Shown: positions 1 through 8,975, numbered from the stretch's first letter. The stretch is 64,000 nt of DNA from Hyphomicrobiales bacterium (GCA_022842205.1 JALHQA010000008.1:1-64000), one strand, 5' to 3'. The notes: generated from the letters alone by a model not told the origin. Made by a program: numbers and translations.

Positions 1-2
1 GA

Positions 3-119
3 CGGCTCAAGACGCTCGGCGGCCTCACGCCCTACGAATACATCTGCAAGATCTGGACCTCAGAGCCAGATCGATTCATCCTCAATCCGATCCACCAGAT
101 GCCGGGACTGAACACCTAG
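3..119 (+). pseudogene. C-terminal fragment of IS481-type transposase
   Basis: The window opens inside a reading frame whose last 38 residues include LTPYEYICKIWTSEPDRF and end in HQMPGLNT. This is the typical C-terminus of the integrase-core transposase of IS481-type elements; the catalytic DDE domain would lie to the left of the window. Its TAG stop shares the bases ctag with the stop of the GntR gene on the opposite strand, so no separate inverted repeat can be seen beyond the stop. Whether the gene is intact upstream cannot be told. Confidence 0.7.
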
Positions 120-724
120 CTCAACCGACCGAGGTGGAGCCGCAAAACCCCCGCCGCCCGGACAGCGTCCTTCGCCCGGATCGCCTCCATGATCGCGCCA
201 TGGTCGCGGTCGATATGAGGACGCCACCGGCTGGCATGATTGGTCAGGACGTGACGCGCATAAAGCAGTTGCAGCCGGGCGACCTCGGCAATGAGACGCG
301 GCATGCCACAACCGACAATCACCGCGTTGTGGAAGCTGCGATTGGCCTCCTCCCATTCGAACACGGTTCCGGCGGCATCGCATTCCTGACGGGCCGCTTC
401 GGCGACCGCAATCTGTGTAGCCGTCAGATGTGACACGGAATGCAGGAGCGCAACGGGTTCAAGCGCCTCGCGCATGACCTTCAGCTCGTGAACAGCCGAC
501 CGATCCAGTGGGGCCACGCAAATCCCGCGTCGCGGCAGGCTGACCGCCAGCCCCTGGCCCACAAGCTGCATGAGGGCTTCGCGCACCGCAACCTGACTGG
601 TCCCAGATGACTCTGCAATACGGCTTTGCCGAAGCTTTTCTCCCGGCCCGTACGTCCCTCGAAGAATATCAACTTCAAGCGCGCGTGCGATCAGATCGGA
701 TTTCTTAAGTTTCTCGTGAGACAT
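116..724 (-). CDS. GntR-family (FadR/FCD type) transcriptional regulator
   Basis: 202 residues. The N-terminal winged helix spans about residues 8-72 (RIAESSGTSQVAVREAL is the recognition-helix region) and an FCD-like all-alpha ligand domain follows from about 80, with the metal/ligand-type positions FHNAVI and DHGAIMEAI. Such proteins are cytoplasmic DNA-binding repressors released by small organic acids. The C-terminus, ending HLGRLS, is about 10-25 residues shorter than usual and its stop is fused to the neighbouring transposase stop, suggesting it was trimmed when the IS arrived. The regulated gene is not visible. Start chosen at MSHEKLKKSDL; no good alternative. Confidence 0.8.
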   Translation of the reverse strand: MSHEKLKKSDLIARALEVDILRGTYGPGEKLRQSRIAESSGTSQVAVREALMQLVGQGLAVSLPRRGICVAPLDRSAVHELKVMREALEPVALLHSVSHLTATQIAVAEAARQECDAAGTVFEWEEANRSFHNAVIVGCGMPRLIAEVARLQLLYARHVLTNHASRWRPHIDRDHGAIMEAIRAKDAVRAAGVLRLHLGRLS

Positions 725-796
725 GAACGGTACCTCTTGACTTTATCTTCAACGGAATATCGAAGGGGAGACATCTTCAAAAGTACAATCCCCGAT

Positions 797-814
797 GGCT
801 CTGTTGCACAAATC
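797..814 (+). repeat. Left terminal inverted repeat of an IS5-type element
   Basis: GGCTCTGTTGCACAAATC is the kind of terminal repeat found on IS5 (IS903-like) elements and lies 46 bp before a matching transposase start. The opposite end is not present because the element is cut off near 1078. Confidence 0.65.
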
Positions 815-859
815 GCGTGAGGGATTCCTCTCGCGAATCCAGGGTGGTAGCTGGGATGC

Positions 860-1117
860 ATGAGCAGACCCATACCCCCGACCTACAAGACCAGGAACTG
901 GCCAGCCTACAATGAAGCACTCAAGCGCCGGGGCTCGCTGACGATCTGGTTTGACCCCGAGATGAGCTGGGATGCCGCGCCGACAGGCAGGCGTGGCCGC
1001 CAGCAGACCTACAGCGATGCCGCTATCCAGACGTGCCTCTCGATGAAAGTGCTGTTCGGCATGGCGCTCCGGCAGACGACCGGATGCTGTCCCGCGGAGT
1101 GGTGTAGCTGGCGCTGA
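860..1117 (+). pseudogene. IS5-family transposase, truncated after about 73 residues
   Basis: The protein starts MSRPIPPTYKTRNWPAY and carries the IS5-type N-terminus with SLTIWFDPEMSW and RGRQQTYSDAAIQTCL. Similarity stops at ALRQTTG; the last dozen codons (CCPAEWCSWR) do not belong to the family and end at a chance stop. A full-length enzyme is about 270-330 residues with a C-terminal DDE domain, all of which is missing. The 5' end with its inverted repeat at 797 is kept, so this is the left stub of a larger IS. Confidence 0.8.
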
Positions 1118-1151
1118 TCGTCACCGTGATGCTCGGCGCGGGCCTGCTTGA

Positions 1152-2171
1152 TCAGGATGCCACGGCGGGCAAGCTGATGACGGGATCATCGCCCATTGAC
1201 GCGATGGTTTCCAGCGTCATGTAGCGGGTGCGCTGAACGGTCCATTCATCGTTCTGTTCGAGGAGCAGAGCCCCGACGAGGCGGACGATGGCGTCGTCAT
1301 TCGGGAATATTCCGACGACGTCGGTGCGGCGCTTGATCTCGCCGTTCAGCCTTTCGATCGGGTTGGTTGAGTGCAGCTTGGCCCGGTGTTCCTTGGGGAA
1401 GGACATGTAGGCCAGGACGTCATGCTCCGCGTCATCCATGAGGGTGGCCAGCTTCGGCACCTTGGGCCTGATCTGGGCGGCCACGGCGCGCCACTGGGTG
1501 CTGGCGGCCTCGGCGGTGTCTTGGGCGAAGGCGGTGGCGATGAAGGCCGAGACGACGCGCCGCCCGCTCTTTCCGGCATGCGCCAGGGCATTGCGCTGGA
1601 AGTGGACGCGACAGCGCTGCCAGGTGGCGCTGAGCACCTTCGAGACCGCGGCCTTGATGCCTTCGTGGGCATCGCTGATGACGAGCTTCACCCCGCGCAG
1701 TCCGCGGCGGGTCAGCTTGCGAAGGAACTCCGTCCAGATCGGCTCGGCCTCGGATGTGCCGATCTCGAGACCAAGAACCTCGCGCCGCCCATCGGTGTTG
1801 ACGCCGATGGCGATGATGACGGCGACCGAGACGATCCGCCCGCCTCGAGGGACCTTGAGGTAGGTGGCGTCGATCCAGAGATAGGGCCAGTCACCTTCGA
1901 GGGGGCGGTTCAGAAACGCCTTCACCTTGCCGTCGATCTCTTCGCAGAGCCGCGAGACTTGGCTCTTGCTGATCCCCGACATGCCCATGGCCTTGACCAG
2001 ATCGTCCACGGACCGCGTGGAGATGCCCTGAACGTAGGCCTCCTGGATGACCGCCGTTAGCGCCTTCTCGGCCATCCGCCGGGGCTCGAGAAAGCCCGGA
2101 AAGTAGCTGCCCTTCCGAAGCTTCGGAATACGCAGTTCGACCGTCCCGGCGCGCGTCTCCCAGTCCCTGTC
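1152..2171 (-). pseudogene. IS256-family (mutator type) transposase, N-terminus missing
   Basis: An uninterrupted frame of about 340 residues matches the C-terminal four-fifths of IS256-type transposases: [31 protein letters not shown] (first catalytic Asp), [13 protein letters not shown] (second Asp), [11 protein letters not shown], and [16 protein letters not shown] (catalytic Glu). The frame with homology continues upstream of the first ATG (2075) to about 2171, where it meets the terminal sequence of an IS21 element and a stop. The first 60-80 residues are therefore lost and the gene is probably dead. Confidence 0.85.
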
Positions 2172-2320
2172 GTGTCAACGGCGGTGCAAAACCCGGCCAC
2201 GCGGCGGCGTAAAATCAGGCCAAGTGACGGTGGCCGGCGCCATGGCGCGCGCGCTTACCATAGAGCTGGCGCGTGCCATGGCGCATTGGCCCCTTGGGGC
2301 CAAATCGAGGCGATCTGATC

Positions 2321-3084
2321 TCAGGACTTTTGTTGCCGCTGTCGGGCGTTGCTGTTGGCGAGGCGATAACTCTCGCCGTTCATTTCGAGTATGCTGACGT
2401 GGTGGGTCAGCCTGTCGAGCAGTGCGCCGGTGAGGCGCTCGGAGCCGAAGGTGCGGTCCATTCATCGAAGGGCAGATTGCTGGTGATCAGGGTCGAGCCG
2501 CGCTCGTAGCGTTGCGAGATCAGTTCGAACAGCAGCTCGGCGCCGGTTTTCGACAAGGGCACGAAGCCCAGTTCGTCGACGATCAGCAACTTGACGGCAG
2601 CCCTCTGCTTCTGAAAGCGAAGCAGGCGACGTTCGTCGCGGGCCTCCATCAGTTCGTTTACCAAGGCTGCCGCAGTGGTGAAGCTGACCGACATGCCCTT
2701 CTGACAAGCCGCCAGCCCGAGGCCAAGGGCAATGTGCGTCTTGCCGGTGCCGCTTGGGCCAAGGGCAATGACGTTCTCGCGCCGGTCGATCCATTCGCAG
2801 CGGGCCAGTTCCAGCACCTGCATCTTGTTGAGTTTAGGAATGACGCTGAAGTCGAAGCTGTCGAGGCTTTTGACGGTAGGGAATTTGGCGGCCTTGATGC
2901 GGCGCTCGACCATCCGCCGCTCCCGGTCAATCAGCTCCAGCTCAACGAGCCGGGCGAGATATCGGACATGGTCCATGCCTTCGGCCGCGCATTGCCGGGC
3001 CAGCTTTTGGTGTTCCCGTAAGAATGTCGGCAGCTTCAGCGCCTTGAGGTGATGGGCGAGCAGGATCTCCGGGGCATCGCTCAT
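2321..3084 (-). pseudogene. istB: istB, IS21-family ATPase helper, frameshifted
   Basis: IstB is the AAA+ ATPase that regulates IS21 transposase assembly. Walker A is visible as LGPSGTGKTHIA and Walker B as LLIVDELGF, followed by SNLPFDEW. Just after DEWT, near 2457, one base appears to be missing: the frame runs to a premature TGA at 2407, while the shifted frame gives the normal family tail (FGSERLTGALLDRLTHH, ILEMNGESYRLA) to a stop at 2321. The ATPase core is intact but the C-terminus is lost. Confidence 0.8.
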
Positions 3085-3701
3085 GCGGCGTCCTCCGCAT
3101 CACCCGACAACAGCCGCATATAGGAGCCCGGCCTGGTTGTCTCGACTGTTGCCTTGGGTAGATAGGGATAACAGTCCAGGTCCAGCCGGGGCGGACGGTG
3201 TTCAACACGGCAAAGCAGCAGGTGCTTCACGGCGTCGAAGCCGATCGCGCCCATCTGAAGCGCCTGCTTCACCGCGGCATGCAGATCAGCCAGATCGAAG
3301 GTCTCGAGCAACCGCAGGACCTGGACGTATTCGCGTCGGCCATGCCGGTTCATGCGGGCTTCCATTAGCCGGCGCAACGTTGCGAACTCCTCCGGGAGTT
3401 CCCAGCCTTGCAACGGCGCAGCCTGATCGAGTGCGTTGATCTTCCGCTCCAGCAGCGGCAGGTAGTGGATCGGGCTGAAGACGATCTCCTCGCGATCCCA
3501 GCAGCGGGGATGGCGGGCAATAACCTCGCCCCGGCAGCCGATTACCACCTCGTGGACATAGGCCCGGATCCAGACATCCTGATGCCCGAAGGCAACCGGC
3601 ACCGAGTAGTCGTTGGTCTTGTAGCGCACCAGACACTGGGACGAGACGCGGCCACTGTCCTGGTCGCAGGCATCAAACGGCGCGATCGGGAGGGGGCGCA
3701 T
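3081..3701 (-). pseudogene. istA: istA C-terminal fragment (IS21 transposase)
   Basis: 206 residues match the C-terminal beta-barrel/Mu-type tail of IstA (PFDACDQDSGRVSSQCLVRY, NDYSVPVAFGH, GEVIARHPRCW, FSPIHYLPLLERK). The helix-turn-helix and DDE catalytic domain of the roughly 500-residue enzyme are absent, and an in-frame stop lies a few codons upstream of the first ATG. It overlaps istB by 4 bp as in intact IS21 elements. Not expected to be functional. Confidence 0.8.
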
Positions 3702-3724
3702 GGCAGCCAGACCTTACGGCGCTG

Positions 3725-3949
3725 GTGACCGAACTCGCCCAGCAGACCAAGGATGCGCCCAGAACATTTAAGAGATTTGCCGCAACCGTGATGGAGAAGA
3801 ATTACGTCTCGCCGACGGAGATCAAGGAGAAGGTCGGGGAACTGGCGAAACAGGGCCTGATCGAGCCAACCTGGAAGACGCGCAACGATAAAGCCCGAGT
3901 GCCGGACCTCGGCGACCTAATCATCTGGATTGCCGACGAGATCAACTAG
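3725..3949 (+). pseudogene. Orphan C-terminal gene fragment of unknown family
   Basis: An open frame of at least 74 codons ends TAG at 3949 and reads ...TELAQQTKDAPRTFKRFA and VPDLGDLIIWIADEIN. Its coding-like composition and mixed charged/hydrophobic pattern look real, but the frame continues left (LTALV...) into the IstA junction without a credible start or ribosome site, so I read it as the tail of a gene cut by the IS21 event. I do not recognise the family. It could also be expressed from the GTG at 3725. Confidence 0.4.
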
Positions 3950-4180
3950 CTTCCCTACAATCATGGGTTCGACGTCGGGTCCATCATGCCGAACGCCACC
4001 GGCGTCGAAGTGTTCAGGGAGACCTCGGGAAAACATCGCAATACCAGTGCCTTGAAAGCTGTTCACCAAATCGGCGCAGTCATGAGGTCCGGAGAATGTC
4101 GGCCCGGAGAGACCGCTTCCATGCCTCCCGGCGCAGGGGCCAGTGCTTAGCCCGTCCCGCATAACCCTCGAAAACAACGG

Positions 4181-4202
4181 AAAAATCCGGCCGCAGCCGG
4201 AT
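4181..4202 (-). terminator. Rho-independent terminator of tRNA-Ser
   Basis: On the minus strand ATCCGGC-TGCG-GCCGGAT forms a 7-bp stem with a 4-nt loop followed by TTTTT-C. It begins about 27 nt past the CCA end of the tRNA, a normal position for its terminator. Confidence 0.75.
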
Positions 4203-4228
4203 CGGGAGAACACTTTCGCGACGGCAAG

Positions 4229-4318
<90 letters not shown>

Positions 4319-4410
4319 GCGGTCCCGATTTCGATGGGGAAGGGGTGATTTATACGGGCCGGTTGGACGGGGCAAGCCGTTCCGGCGCGAATGCGCAGGC
4401 TTTGACGCCT

Positions 4411-5214
4411 TTAGATGATCTGGCTCAGAAATTCCCGGGTTCGCGGATGGCGGGGATTGGCGAAGAACTCCTTCGGCTCGTTCTGCTCGACGATCTGGCC
4501 GGCATCCATGAAGATGACGCGGTTCGCGACCTTGCTCGCAAAGCCCATTTCGTGCGTGACGACGATCATCGTCATGCCCTCTTCGGCAAGCGAGACCATG
4601 GTGTCGAGCACTTCCTTGATCATTTCAGGATCGAGCGCCGAGGTCGGCTCGTCGAACAGCATGACCCTCGGATTCATGCAGAGCGAGCGGGCGATGGCGA
4701 CGCGCTGCTGCTGGCCGCCGGAAAGCTGGCCCGGATATTTGTTGGCCTGTTCGGGAATGCGCACGCGCTCGAGGAAGTGCATCGCCGTTTTCTCGGCCTC
4801 GGCCTTTGGAATGCCGCGCACCCACATCGGCGCGAGCGTGCAGTTCTGCAGGATGGTGAGGTGCGGAAACAGGTTGAAATGCTGGAACACCATGCCGACC
4901 TCGCGCCGCACCTCGTCGATGCGCTTGAGGTCGTTGGTCAGTTCGACATCGTTGACGATGATCTGGCCCTGCTGGTGCTCCTCGAGCCGGTTGATGCAGC
5001 GGATGAGTGTCGACTTGCCCGAACCCGACGGGCCGGCGATGACGATGCGCTCGCCGCGCATCACTTTAAGATTGATGTCGCGCAGCACATGGAACGCCCC
5101 GTACCATTTGTGCATACCGATGATCTCGACGGCGGTGTCGGTCTTCGACACCTCGACCCTGGACATGTCCGCCGTGCGCAGCTCGTCTGCTTCAAGGACA
5201 TCGATCGCCATCAC
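4411..5214 (-). CDS. aapP: General L-amino acid ABC transporter, ATP-binding subunit
   Basis: 267-residue cytoplasmic ATPase that powers uptake through AapQM. Visible motifs: Walker [11 protein letters not shown] (about residue 60-70), Q-loop [10 protein letters not shown], signature [15 protein letters not shown], Walker [15 protein letters not shown], and the switch histidine in VVTHEMGFA. The polar-amino-acid (GlnQ/HisP) subclass is clear from [13 protein letters not shown]. It is the last gene of aapJQMP and begins immediately after the aapM stop (0-bp gap), indicating translational coupling. The first 25 residues before [11 protein letters not shown] form a short family-typical lead. Confidence 0.95.
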   Translation of the reverse strand: MMAIDVLEADELRTADMSRVEVSKTDTAVEIIGMHKWYGAFHVLRDINLKVMRGERIVIAGPSGSGKSTLIRCINRLEEHQQGQIIVNDVELTNDLKRIDEVRREVGMVFQHFNLFPHLTILQNCTLAPMWVRGIPKAEAEKTAMHFLERVRIPEQANKYPGQLSGGQQQRVAIARSLCMNPRVMLFDEPTSALDPEMIKEVLDTMVSLAEEGMTMIVVTHEMGFASKVANRVIFMDAGQIVEQNEPKEFFANPRHPRTREFLSQII

Positions 5215-6339
5215 CTACCTCGTATGGCCGGTATCAAGCCGGCGTTCCATGAACATCGAATACCGCGACATGCCGAAACAGAAGACCCAGAACACGGCCG
5301 CGGCAAATAGATAACCCGTTACCGCCTGGTGCGGGCTGCCCCAGCGCAGGTCCGACTGCGACGACTGCACGGTGTTGAGCAGGTCGAAAATGCCGACGAT
5401 CGAGACCAGCGAAGTGTCCTTGAACAGCGAGATGAAGCTGTTGACGATGCCGGGAATCGTGAGCTTCAGCGCCTGCGGCAGGATCACGAGGCCCATCGAC
5501 TTCGGATAATTGAGGCCGAGCGAATCCGCCGCCTCGTATTGACCGCGCGGCAGCGCCTGCAGGCCCCCGCGCACGGCTTCCGCGAGGTAGGCCGCCTCGA
5601 ACAAGGTGACGCCGATCACGGCCCGCAGCAACTTGTCCACCGTCACGCCCTGCGGTGCGAACAGCGGCAGCATCACCGAGGCCATGAAGAGGACGGTGAT
5701 CAGAGGCACCGCGCGCCAGAGTTCGATGAAGGCGATACACAGCATCTTGATGACCGGAAGTTCGGAACGCCGCCCGAGCGCGAGCAATATGCCGAGCGGA
5801 AGCGAGCAGACGATGCCGGCAAGGCCGATGATCAGCGTCACCGTCAGGCCGCCCCAGCTTTCCGTCGGCACGTAGCTCAGCCCGAACGATCCGCCGCGCA
5901 GCAGGATCAGCACGATGACGGGATAGACGAGAAAGAACAGAACGGCGTTGGCGATCTTGTAGGGCGCGGCGGGCCACAGCAGCGGCACGATCAGAGCGAG
6001 ACCCAGCGCGAAGCATATATTGACGCGCCACTGCTCGTCCTGCGGGTAAAAGCCATAGATGAAGAAGTTCATCCTGTCCCAGATGAAGGCCCAGCAGGCT
6101 CCCGCGCCCTCGATGCGGCAGGCCGCGCCGTCGTCCGCGACAAAGACCGCATTTCCGATCAGGAAGTTGTAGAGCGGCGGCACGATCCAGAGCAGGAACA
6201 TCACGCCGACGATCGTCAGCAGCGTGTTGCCGGGCGTCGAGAACAGGTTGGTGTGCAGCCAGCCCTTCACGCCCACGGTCGATGGCGGGGGAGCCATCGG
6301 GGCGATCATGTCGGTGCGTACAAACGAGGTCTTGTACAT
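5215..6339 (-). CDS. aapM: General L-amino acid ABC transporter permease AapM/BztC
   Basis: 374-residue inner-membrane permease. The N-terminal part (to about 160) has three to four hydrophobic segments with an intervening periplasmic loop; the C-terminal HisM-type permease domain carries GLTVTLIIGLAGIVCSLPLGILLALGR and the EAA loop EAADSLGLNYPKSMGLVILPQA that contacts AapP. The length and extra N-terminal segments fit the Aap/Bzt type rather than the shorter His/Gln permeases. It lies 3 bp after aapQ and directly abuts aapP. Confidence 0.93.
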   Translation of the reverse strand: MYKTSFVRTDMIAPMAPPPSTVGVKGWLHTNLFSTPGNTLLTIVGVMFLLWIVPPLYNFLIGNAVFVADDGAACRIEGAGACWAFIWDRMNFFIYGFYPQDEQWRVNICFALGLALIVPLLWPAAPYKIANAVLFFLVYPVIVLILLRGGSFGLSYVPTESWGGLTVTLIIGLAGIVCSLPLGILLALGRRSELPVIKMLCIAFIELWRAVPLITVLFMASVMLPLFAPQGVTVDKLLRAVIGVTLFEAAYLAEAVRGGLQALPRGQYEAADSLGLNYPKSMGLVILPQALKLTIPGIVNSFISLFKDTSLVSIVGIFDLLNTVQSSQSDLRWGSPHQAVTGYLFAAAVFWVFCFGMSRYSMFMERRLDTGHTR

Positions 6340-6342
6340 TGC

Positions 6343-7527
6343 CTATCGCTCCACAAGCGTCACGCGCCGGTTGTACCAGTTCATCAGAAGCGAGGTTGAC
6401 AGCGAGAGAGTGAGGTAGACGAGCATCGTGACGAAGACGACTTCGATCGCCCGTCCGGTCTGGTTGAGCGTGGTGCCCATGAACACGGAGACGAGCTCCG
6501 GATAGCCGATGGCGGCGGCCAGCGACGAGTTCTTGATGAGATTGAGATACTGGTTCGTCATCGGCGGTATGATGACGCGCATCGCCTGCGGGATGATCAC
6601 GAGCCTGAGGCGGTCGCTCTCCTTCATGCCGAGCGATTGAGCGGCTTCGGTCTGTCCCTTGTTCACCGCGAGAATGCCGGCGCGCACCGTCTCCGCGATG
6701 AACGACGCCGTGTAGAGCGATATGCCGACGACGATGGCGACGAATTCGGGCGGCAGGTTGATGCCGCCGCGAAAGTTGAAGCCGGCGAGTTCAGGCACGT
6801 CGAAGGTCAGTTCGGCGCCGGAGAGCATCCAGACGACGCCGGGCACGAAAACGAGAATTGCCAGCGCCGTGGAAAAGAGCGGGAAGCGCTCGCCGGTCGC
6901 CTCCATGCGTTTCTTCGTCCACCGCCGCAGCGCGACCACGATGCCGATCGCCACGAGGAGCGCTATCCAGACAAGGTTGAAGTCGCTGTCGAAGAGGGGT
7001 CTGGGAATATTGATGCCGCGATTGTTGATCGCGACGGAACCGAACAGCACATAGCTTTCGCGCACCGACGGCATCGACTTCAGCACCGCGAAATACCAGA
7101 AAAACAGGAACAGAAGCAGCGGGATGTTGCGGATGGTCTCGACGTAGAAGGTCGCAAGGCGCGAGATCACGAAGTTGCTCGACAGGCGTGCGATGCCGAC
7201 GATGAAACCGATGATCGTCGCGAAGAAGATGCCGAGTACCGACACGAGCATCGTGTTCAGCAGGCCGACGAGAAACGCCTCCCAGTAATAGGAGGCGCGG
7301 CTGTAGGGGATAAGCGTGAAGAAGATGTCGAAGCCCGATGTCGACCAGAAGAAGTCGAAACCCGTCGTCTTGTTCTGCCGCTGCAGGTTTTCGGCGGTGT
7401 TGTGCGCGATGGTGGCGAAGACGAACGCGACCAGCAGCAGGACGCCGAGCTGATACAGGCGTCCCCGGATGACGGGGTCGTTGAAGAAGGACGTCTTGGG
7501 CGCCGGTTTGCGCGGCTTGTCGGACAC
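6343..7527 (-). CDS. aapQ: General L-amino acid ABC transporter permease AapQ/BztB
   Basis: 394-residue inner-membrane partner of AapM. After a short cytoplasmic lead (MSDKPRKPAPKTSF) comes a first membrane span, a periplasmic stretch, then the permease core with LLNTMLVSVLGIFFATIIG, ETIRNIPLLLFLFFWYF and the coupling loop TEAAQSLGMKESDRLRLVIIPQAMR. The large insertion between spans 3 and 5 is typical of AapQ. It follows aapJ after a gap that contains a strong stem-loop (7560-7584), which may reduce expression of the membrane subunits relative to the binding protein. Confidence 0.93.
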   Translation of the reverse strand: MSDKPRKPAPKTSFFNDPVIRGRLYQLGVLLLVAFVFATIAHNTAENLQRQNKTTGFDFFWSTSGFDIFFTLIPYSRASYYWEAFLVGLLNTMLVSVLGIFFATIIGFIVGIARLSSNFVISRLATFYVETIRNIPLLLFLFFWYFAVLKSMPSVRESYVLFGSVAINNRGINIPRPLFDSDFNLVWIALLVAIGIVVALRRWTKKRMEATGERFPLFSTALAILVFVPGVVWMLSGAELTFDVPELAGFNFRGGINLPPEFVAIVVGISLYTASFIAETVRAGILAVNKGQTEAAQSLGMKESDRLRLVIIPQAMRVIIPPMTNQYLNLIKNSSLAAAIGYPELVSVFMGTTLNQTGRAIEVVFVTMLVYLTLSLSTSLLMNWYNRRVTLVER

Positions 7528-7559
7528 GTCACCTCCGAGCGGGTGCTTTTGGAAGCAAG

Positions 7560-7584
7560 AACCCGGCGCCAGGGGCGCCGGGTT
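7560..7584 (-). terminator. Stem-loop between aapJ and aapQ (attenuator or mRNA stabiliser)
   Basis: A perfect 11-bp inverted repeat AACCCGGCGCC / GGCGCCGGGTT with a 3-nt loop lies in the 71-bp gap after aapJ. There is no real T-run, so partial termination or 3'-end protection of aapJ mRNA is more likely than full termination. Confidence 0.7.
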
Positions 7585-7598
7585 GCGTTATGCGATGC

Positions 7599-8606
7599 TC
7601 AGCGGATCGGCGGCGCGTACTGGATGCCGCCGTCTTTCCAGAGTGCGTTCAGGCCGCGCTCAAGACCGATCGGCGTTTTCGGGCCGACATGGGCTTCGTA
7701 CATATCGCCGTAATTGCCGACATGCTTGAGGATCTTGTAGGCCCATTCCTTGTCGAGCCCGAGCGGGGTTCCGAAATCGCCTTCGACGCCGAGCAGGCGC
7801 TTGATCTCCGGATTCTCCGACTTCTTCATCTCCTCGACATTGGCCTTGGTGACGCCAAGCTCTTCGGCGTTGACGATGGCGTAGTAGACCCAGCGCGAGA
7901 ACTTCATCCAGGTGTCGTCGCCGGCGCGCACCGCGGGGCCGAGCGGTTCCTTGGAGATGATCTCCGGAAGGATCGCGTAGTCCTCGGGCTTGGCGAATTT
8001 GGAACGTTCGGCGGCGAGCGCCGACGAGTCTGTTGTATAGACGTCGCAGCGGCCGTCCTCGAACGCTTTCACGGTTTCGTCCTGGCTGACGAAGACGATC
8101 GGCTTGTATTCGAGCTTATTGGCCGCGAAAAAGTCCGCCGCGTTGAGTTCGGTGGTCGTGCCGGACTCGATGCAGATCGCCGCCCCGGACAGGTCCTTGG
8201 CCGAGGCGATCTTGTCGGCCTTGCGGACCATGAAGCCCTGGCCGTCATAGAACATGGTGCCGGTAAAGACGACGCCGAGCGTCGTGTCGCGGCTCATGGT
8301 CCATGTCGTCGTGCGCGACAGCACGTCGACCTGGCCCGACGACAGCGCGGCGAAGCGCTCGGTCGAGGTCAGCGGCGTGTAGCGGACCTTGCTCGGATCG
8401 TCGAAGATCGCGGCGGCCATGGCCTTGCAGTAATCGACCTCGAGGCCCGACCAGTTGTTGCTGGCGTCCGGGGCGGAGAAGCCGGGCACGCCGCCGGTCA
8501 CGCCGCAGACCACATAACCTTTGCTTTTGACATCATCCATGGTCGCGGCCTGAGCCGCGCTCGCGCCGAGTGCCACGGCGACCGCTGTTAGCATGACCTT
8601 GTTCAT
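7599..8606 (-). CDS. aapJ: General L-amino acid ABC transporter periplasmic binding protein
   Basis: 335 residues with a Sec signal peptide (MNKVMLTAVAVALGASAAQA, cleavage after AQA) and a type-2 periplasmic binding fold: VKSKGYVVCGVTGGVPGFSAPD, GLEVDYCKAMAAAIF, VDVLSRTTTWTMSRD, AICIESGTT. It binds a broad set of L-amino acids and delivers them to AapQM. The start at 8606 is chosen because AGGAGGTG sits just upstream and the signal peptide begins there; a longer frame to 8714 lacks this. First gene of aapJQMP. Confidence 0.95.
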   Translation of the reverse strand: MNKVMLTAVAVALGASAAQAATMDDVKSKGYVVCGVTGGVPGFSAPDASNNWSGLEVDYCKAMAAAIFDDPSKVRYTPLTSTERFAALSSGQVDVLSRTTTWTMSRDTTLGVVFTGTMFYDGQGFMVRKADKIASAKDLSGAAICIESGTTTELNAADFFAANKLEYKPIVFVSQDETVKAFEDGRCDVYTTDSSALAAERSKFAKPEDYAILPEIISKEPLGPAVRAGDDTWMKFSRWVYYAIVNAEELGVTKANVEEMKKSENPEIKRLLGVEGDFGTPLGLDKEWAYKILKHVGNYGDMYEAHVGPKTPIGLERGLNALWKDGGIQYAPPIR

Positions 8607-8846
8607 GTTCACCTCCTGCGATCCCCAGGCGTTATGGCCGCGGTGGATCAGGGGCATGCATGCTAGCCAGCAGTATTTGTGATGAATACGCATATCTGCC
8701 CATGTTCTAGGCAAAGTTGAGCAGAAACTTTCAGCAATGCGTCCAGATTGTGGCCTTCCTAGCCTAAAGACCTATGCCGTTGCGCCCCGTAGCGCCCGGG
8801 CGCAGGCCAGTTGATGCAGAAGAGGGCCCGGACGCGGCCGTTTTTG
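8607..8846. other. Intergenic region between divergent aapJ and rplU
   Basis: About 370 bp separate the start of aapJ from the start of rplU. Nothing coding is convincing in it. The rplU-proximal half holds a candidate promoter (8847-8876) and a leader hairpin (8887-8907); the aapJ half must contain that operon's promoter, but I cannot assign clear boxes. Confidence 0.5.
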
Positions 8847-8876
8847 TTGACGGACGGGGCCTAAAGTGGATATGGA
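8847..8876 (+). promoter_or_regulatory. Candidate sigma-70 promoter of rplU-rpmA
   Basis: TTGACG at 8847-8852 is followed at 17-18 bp by ATATGG/TATGGA (8870-8876), about 100 bp before rplU. Spacing and the -35 match are good; the -10 is moderate. Confidence 0.45.
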
Positions 8877-8886
8877 AACACCGAAG

Positions 8887-8907
8887 GCGCGGGGGTTTTC
8901 CCCGCGC
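8887..8907 (+). promoter_or_regulatory. Hairpin in the rplU 5' leader
   Basis: GCGCGGGG-GTTTT-CCCCGCGC is a perfect 8-bp stem beginning roughly ten bases after the predicted transcription start and about 70 bases before the rplU ATG. It could be an attenuator or a ribosomal-protein autoregulatory site; no T-run of terminator strength follows. Confidence 0.5.
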
Positions 8908-8975
8908 TATTCGTTTCATCCATCCCAGGCTGCCAAGAAGCCGGTCCTCGAGACCGGACGAACACGGAGATTCAG

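Larger units (their letters stand above)
2173..3705 (-). mobile_element. IS21-family element remnant (istA 3' part plus istB)
   Basis: The block starts with TGTCAACGGCGGTGCAAAA, an IS21-like terminus, which cuts into the IS256 transposase. It contains istB and the C-terminal 40% of istA in the usual overlapping order (the istA stop and istB ATG overlap around 3081-3084). The istA side and the other terminus are gone. Insertion of this element probably inactivated the IS256 copy, and a later deletion removed its own left part. Confidence 0.75.
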
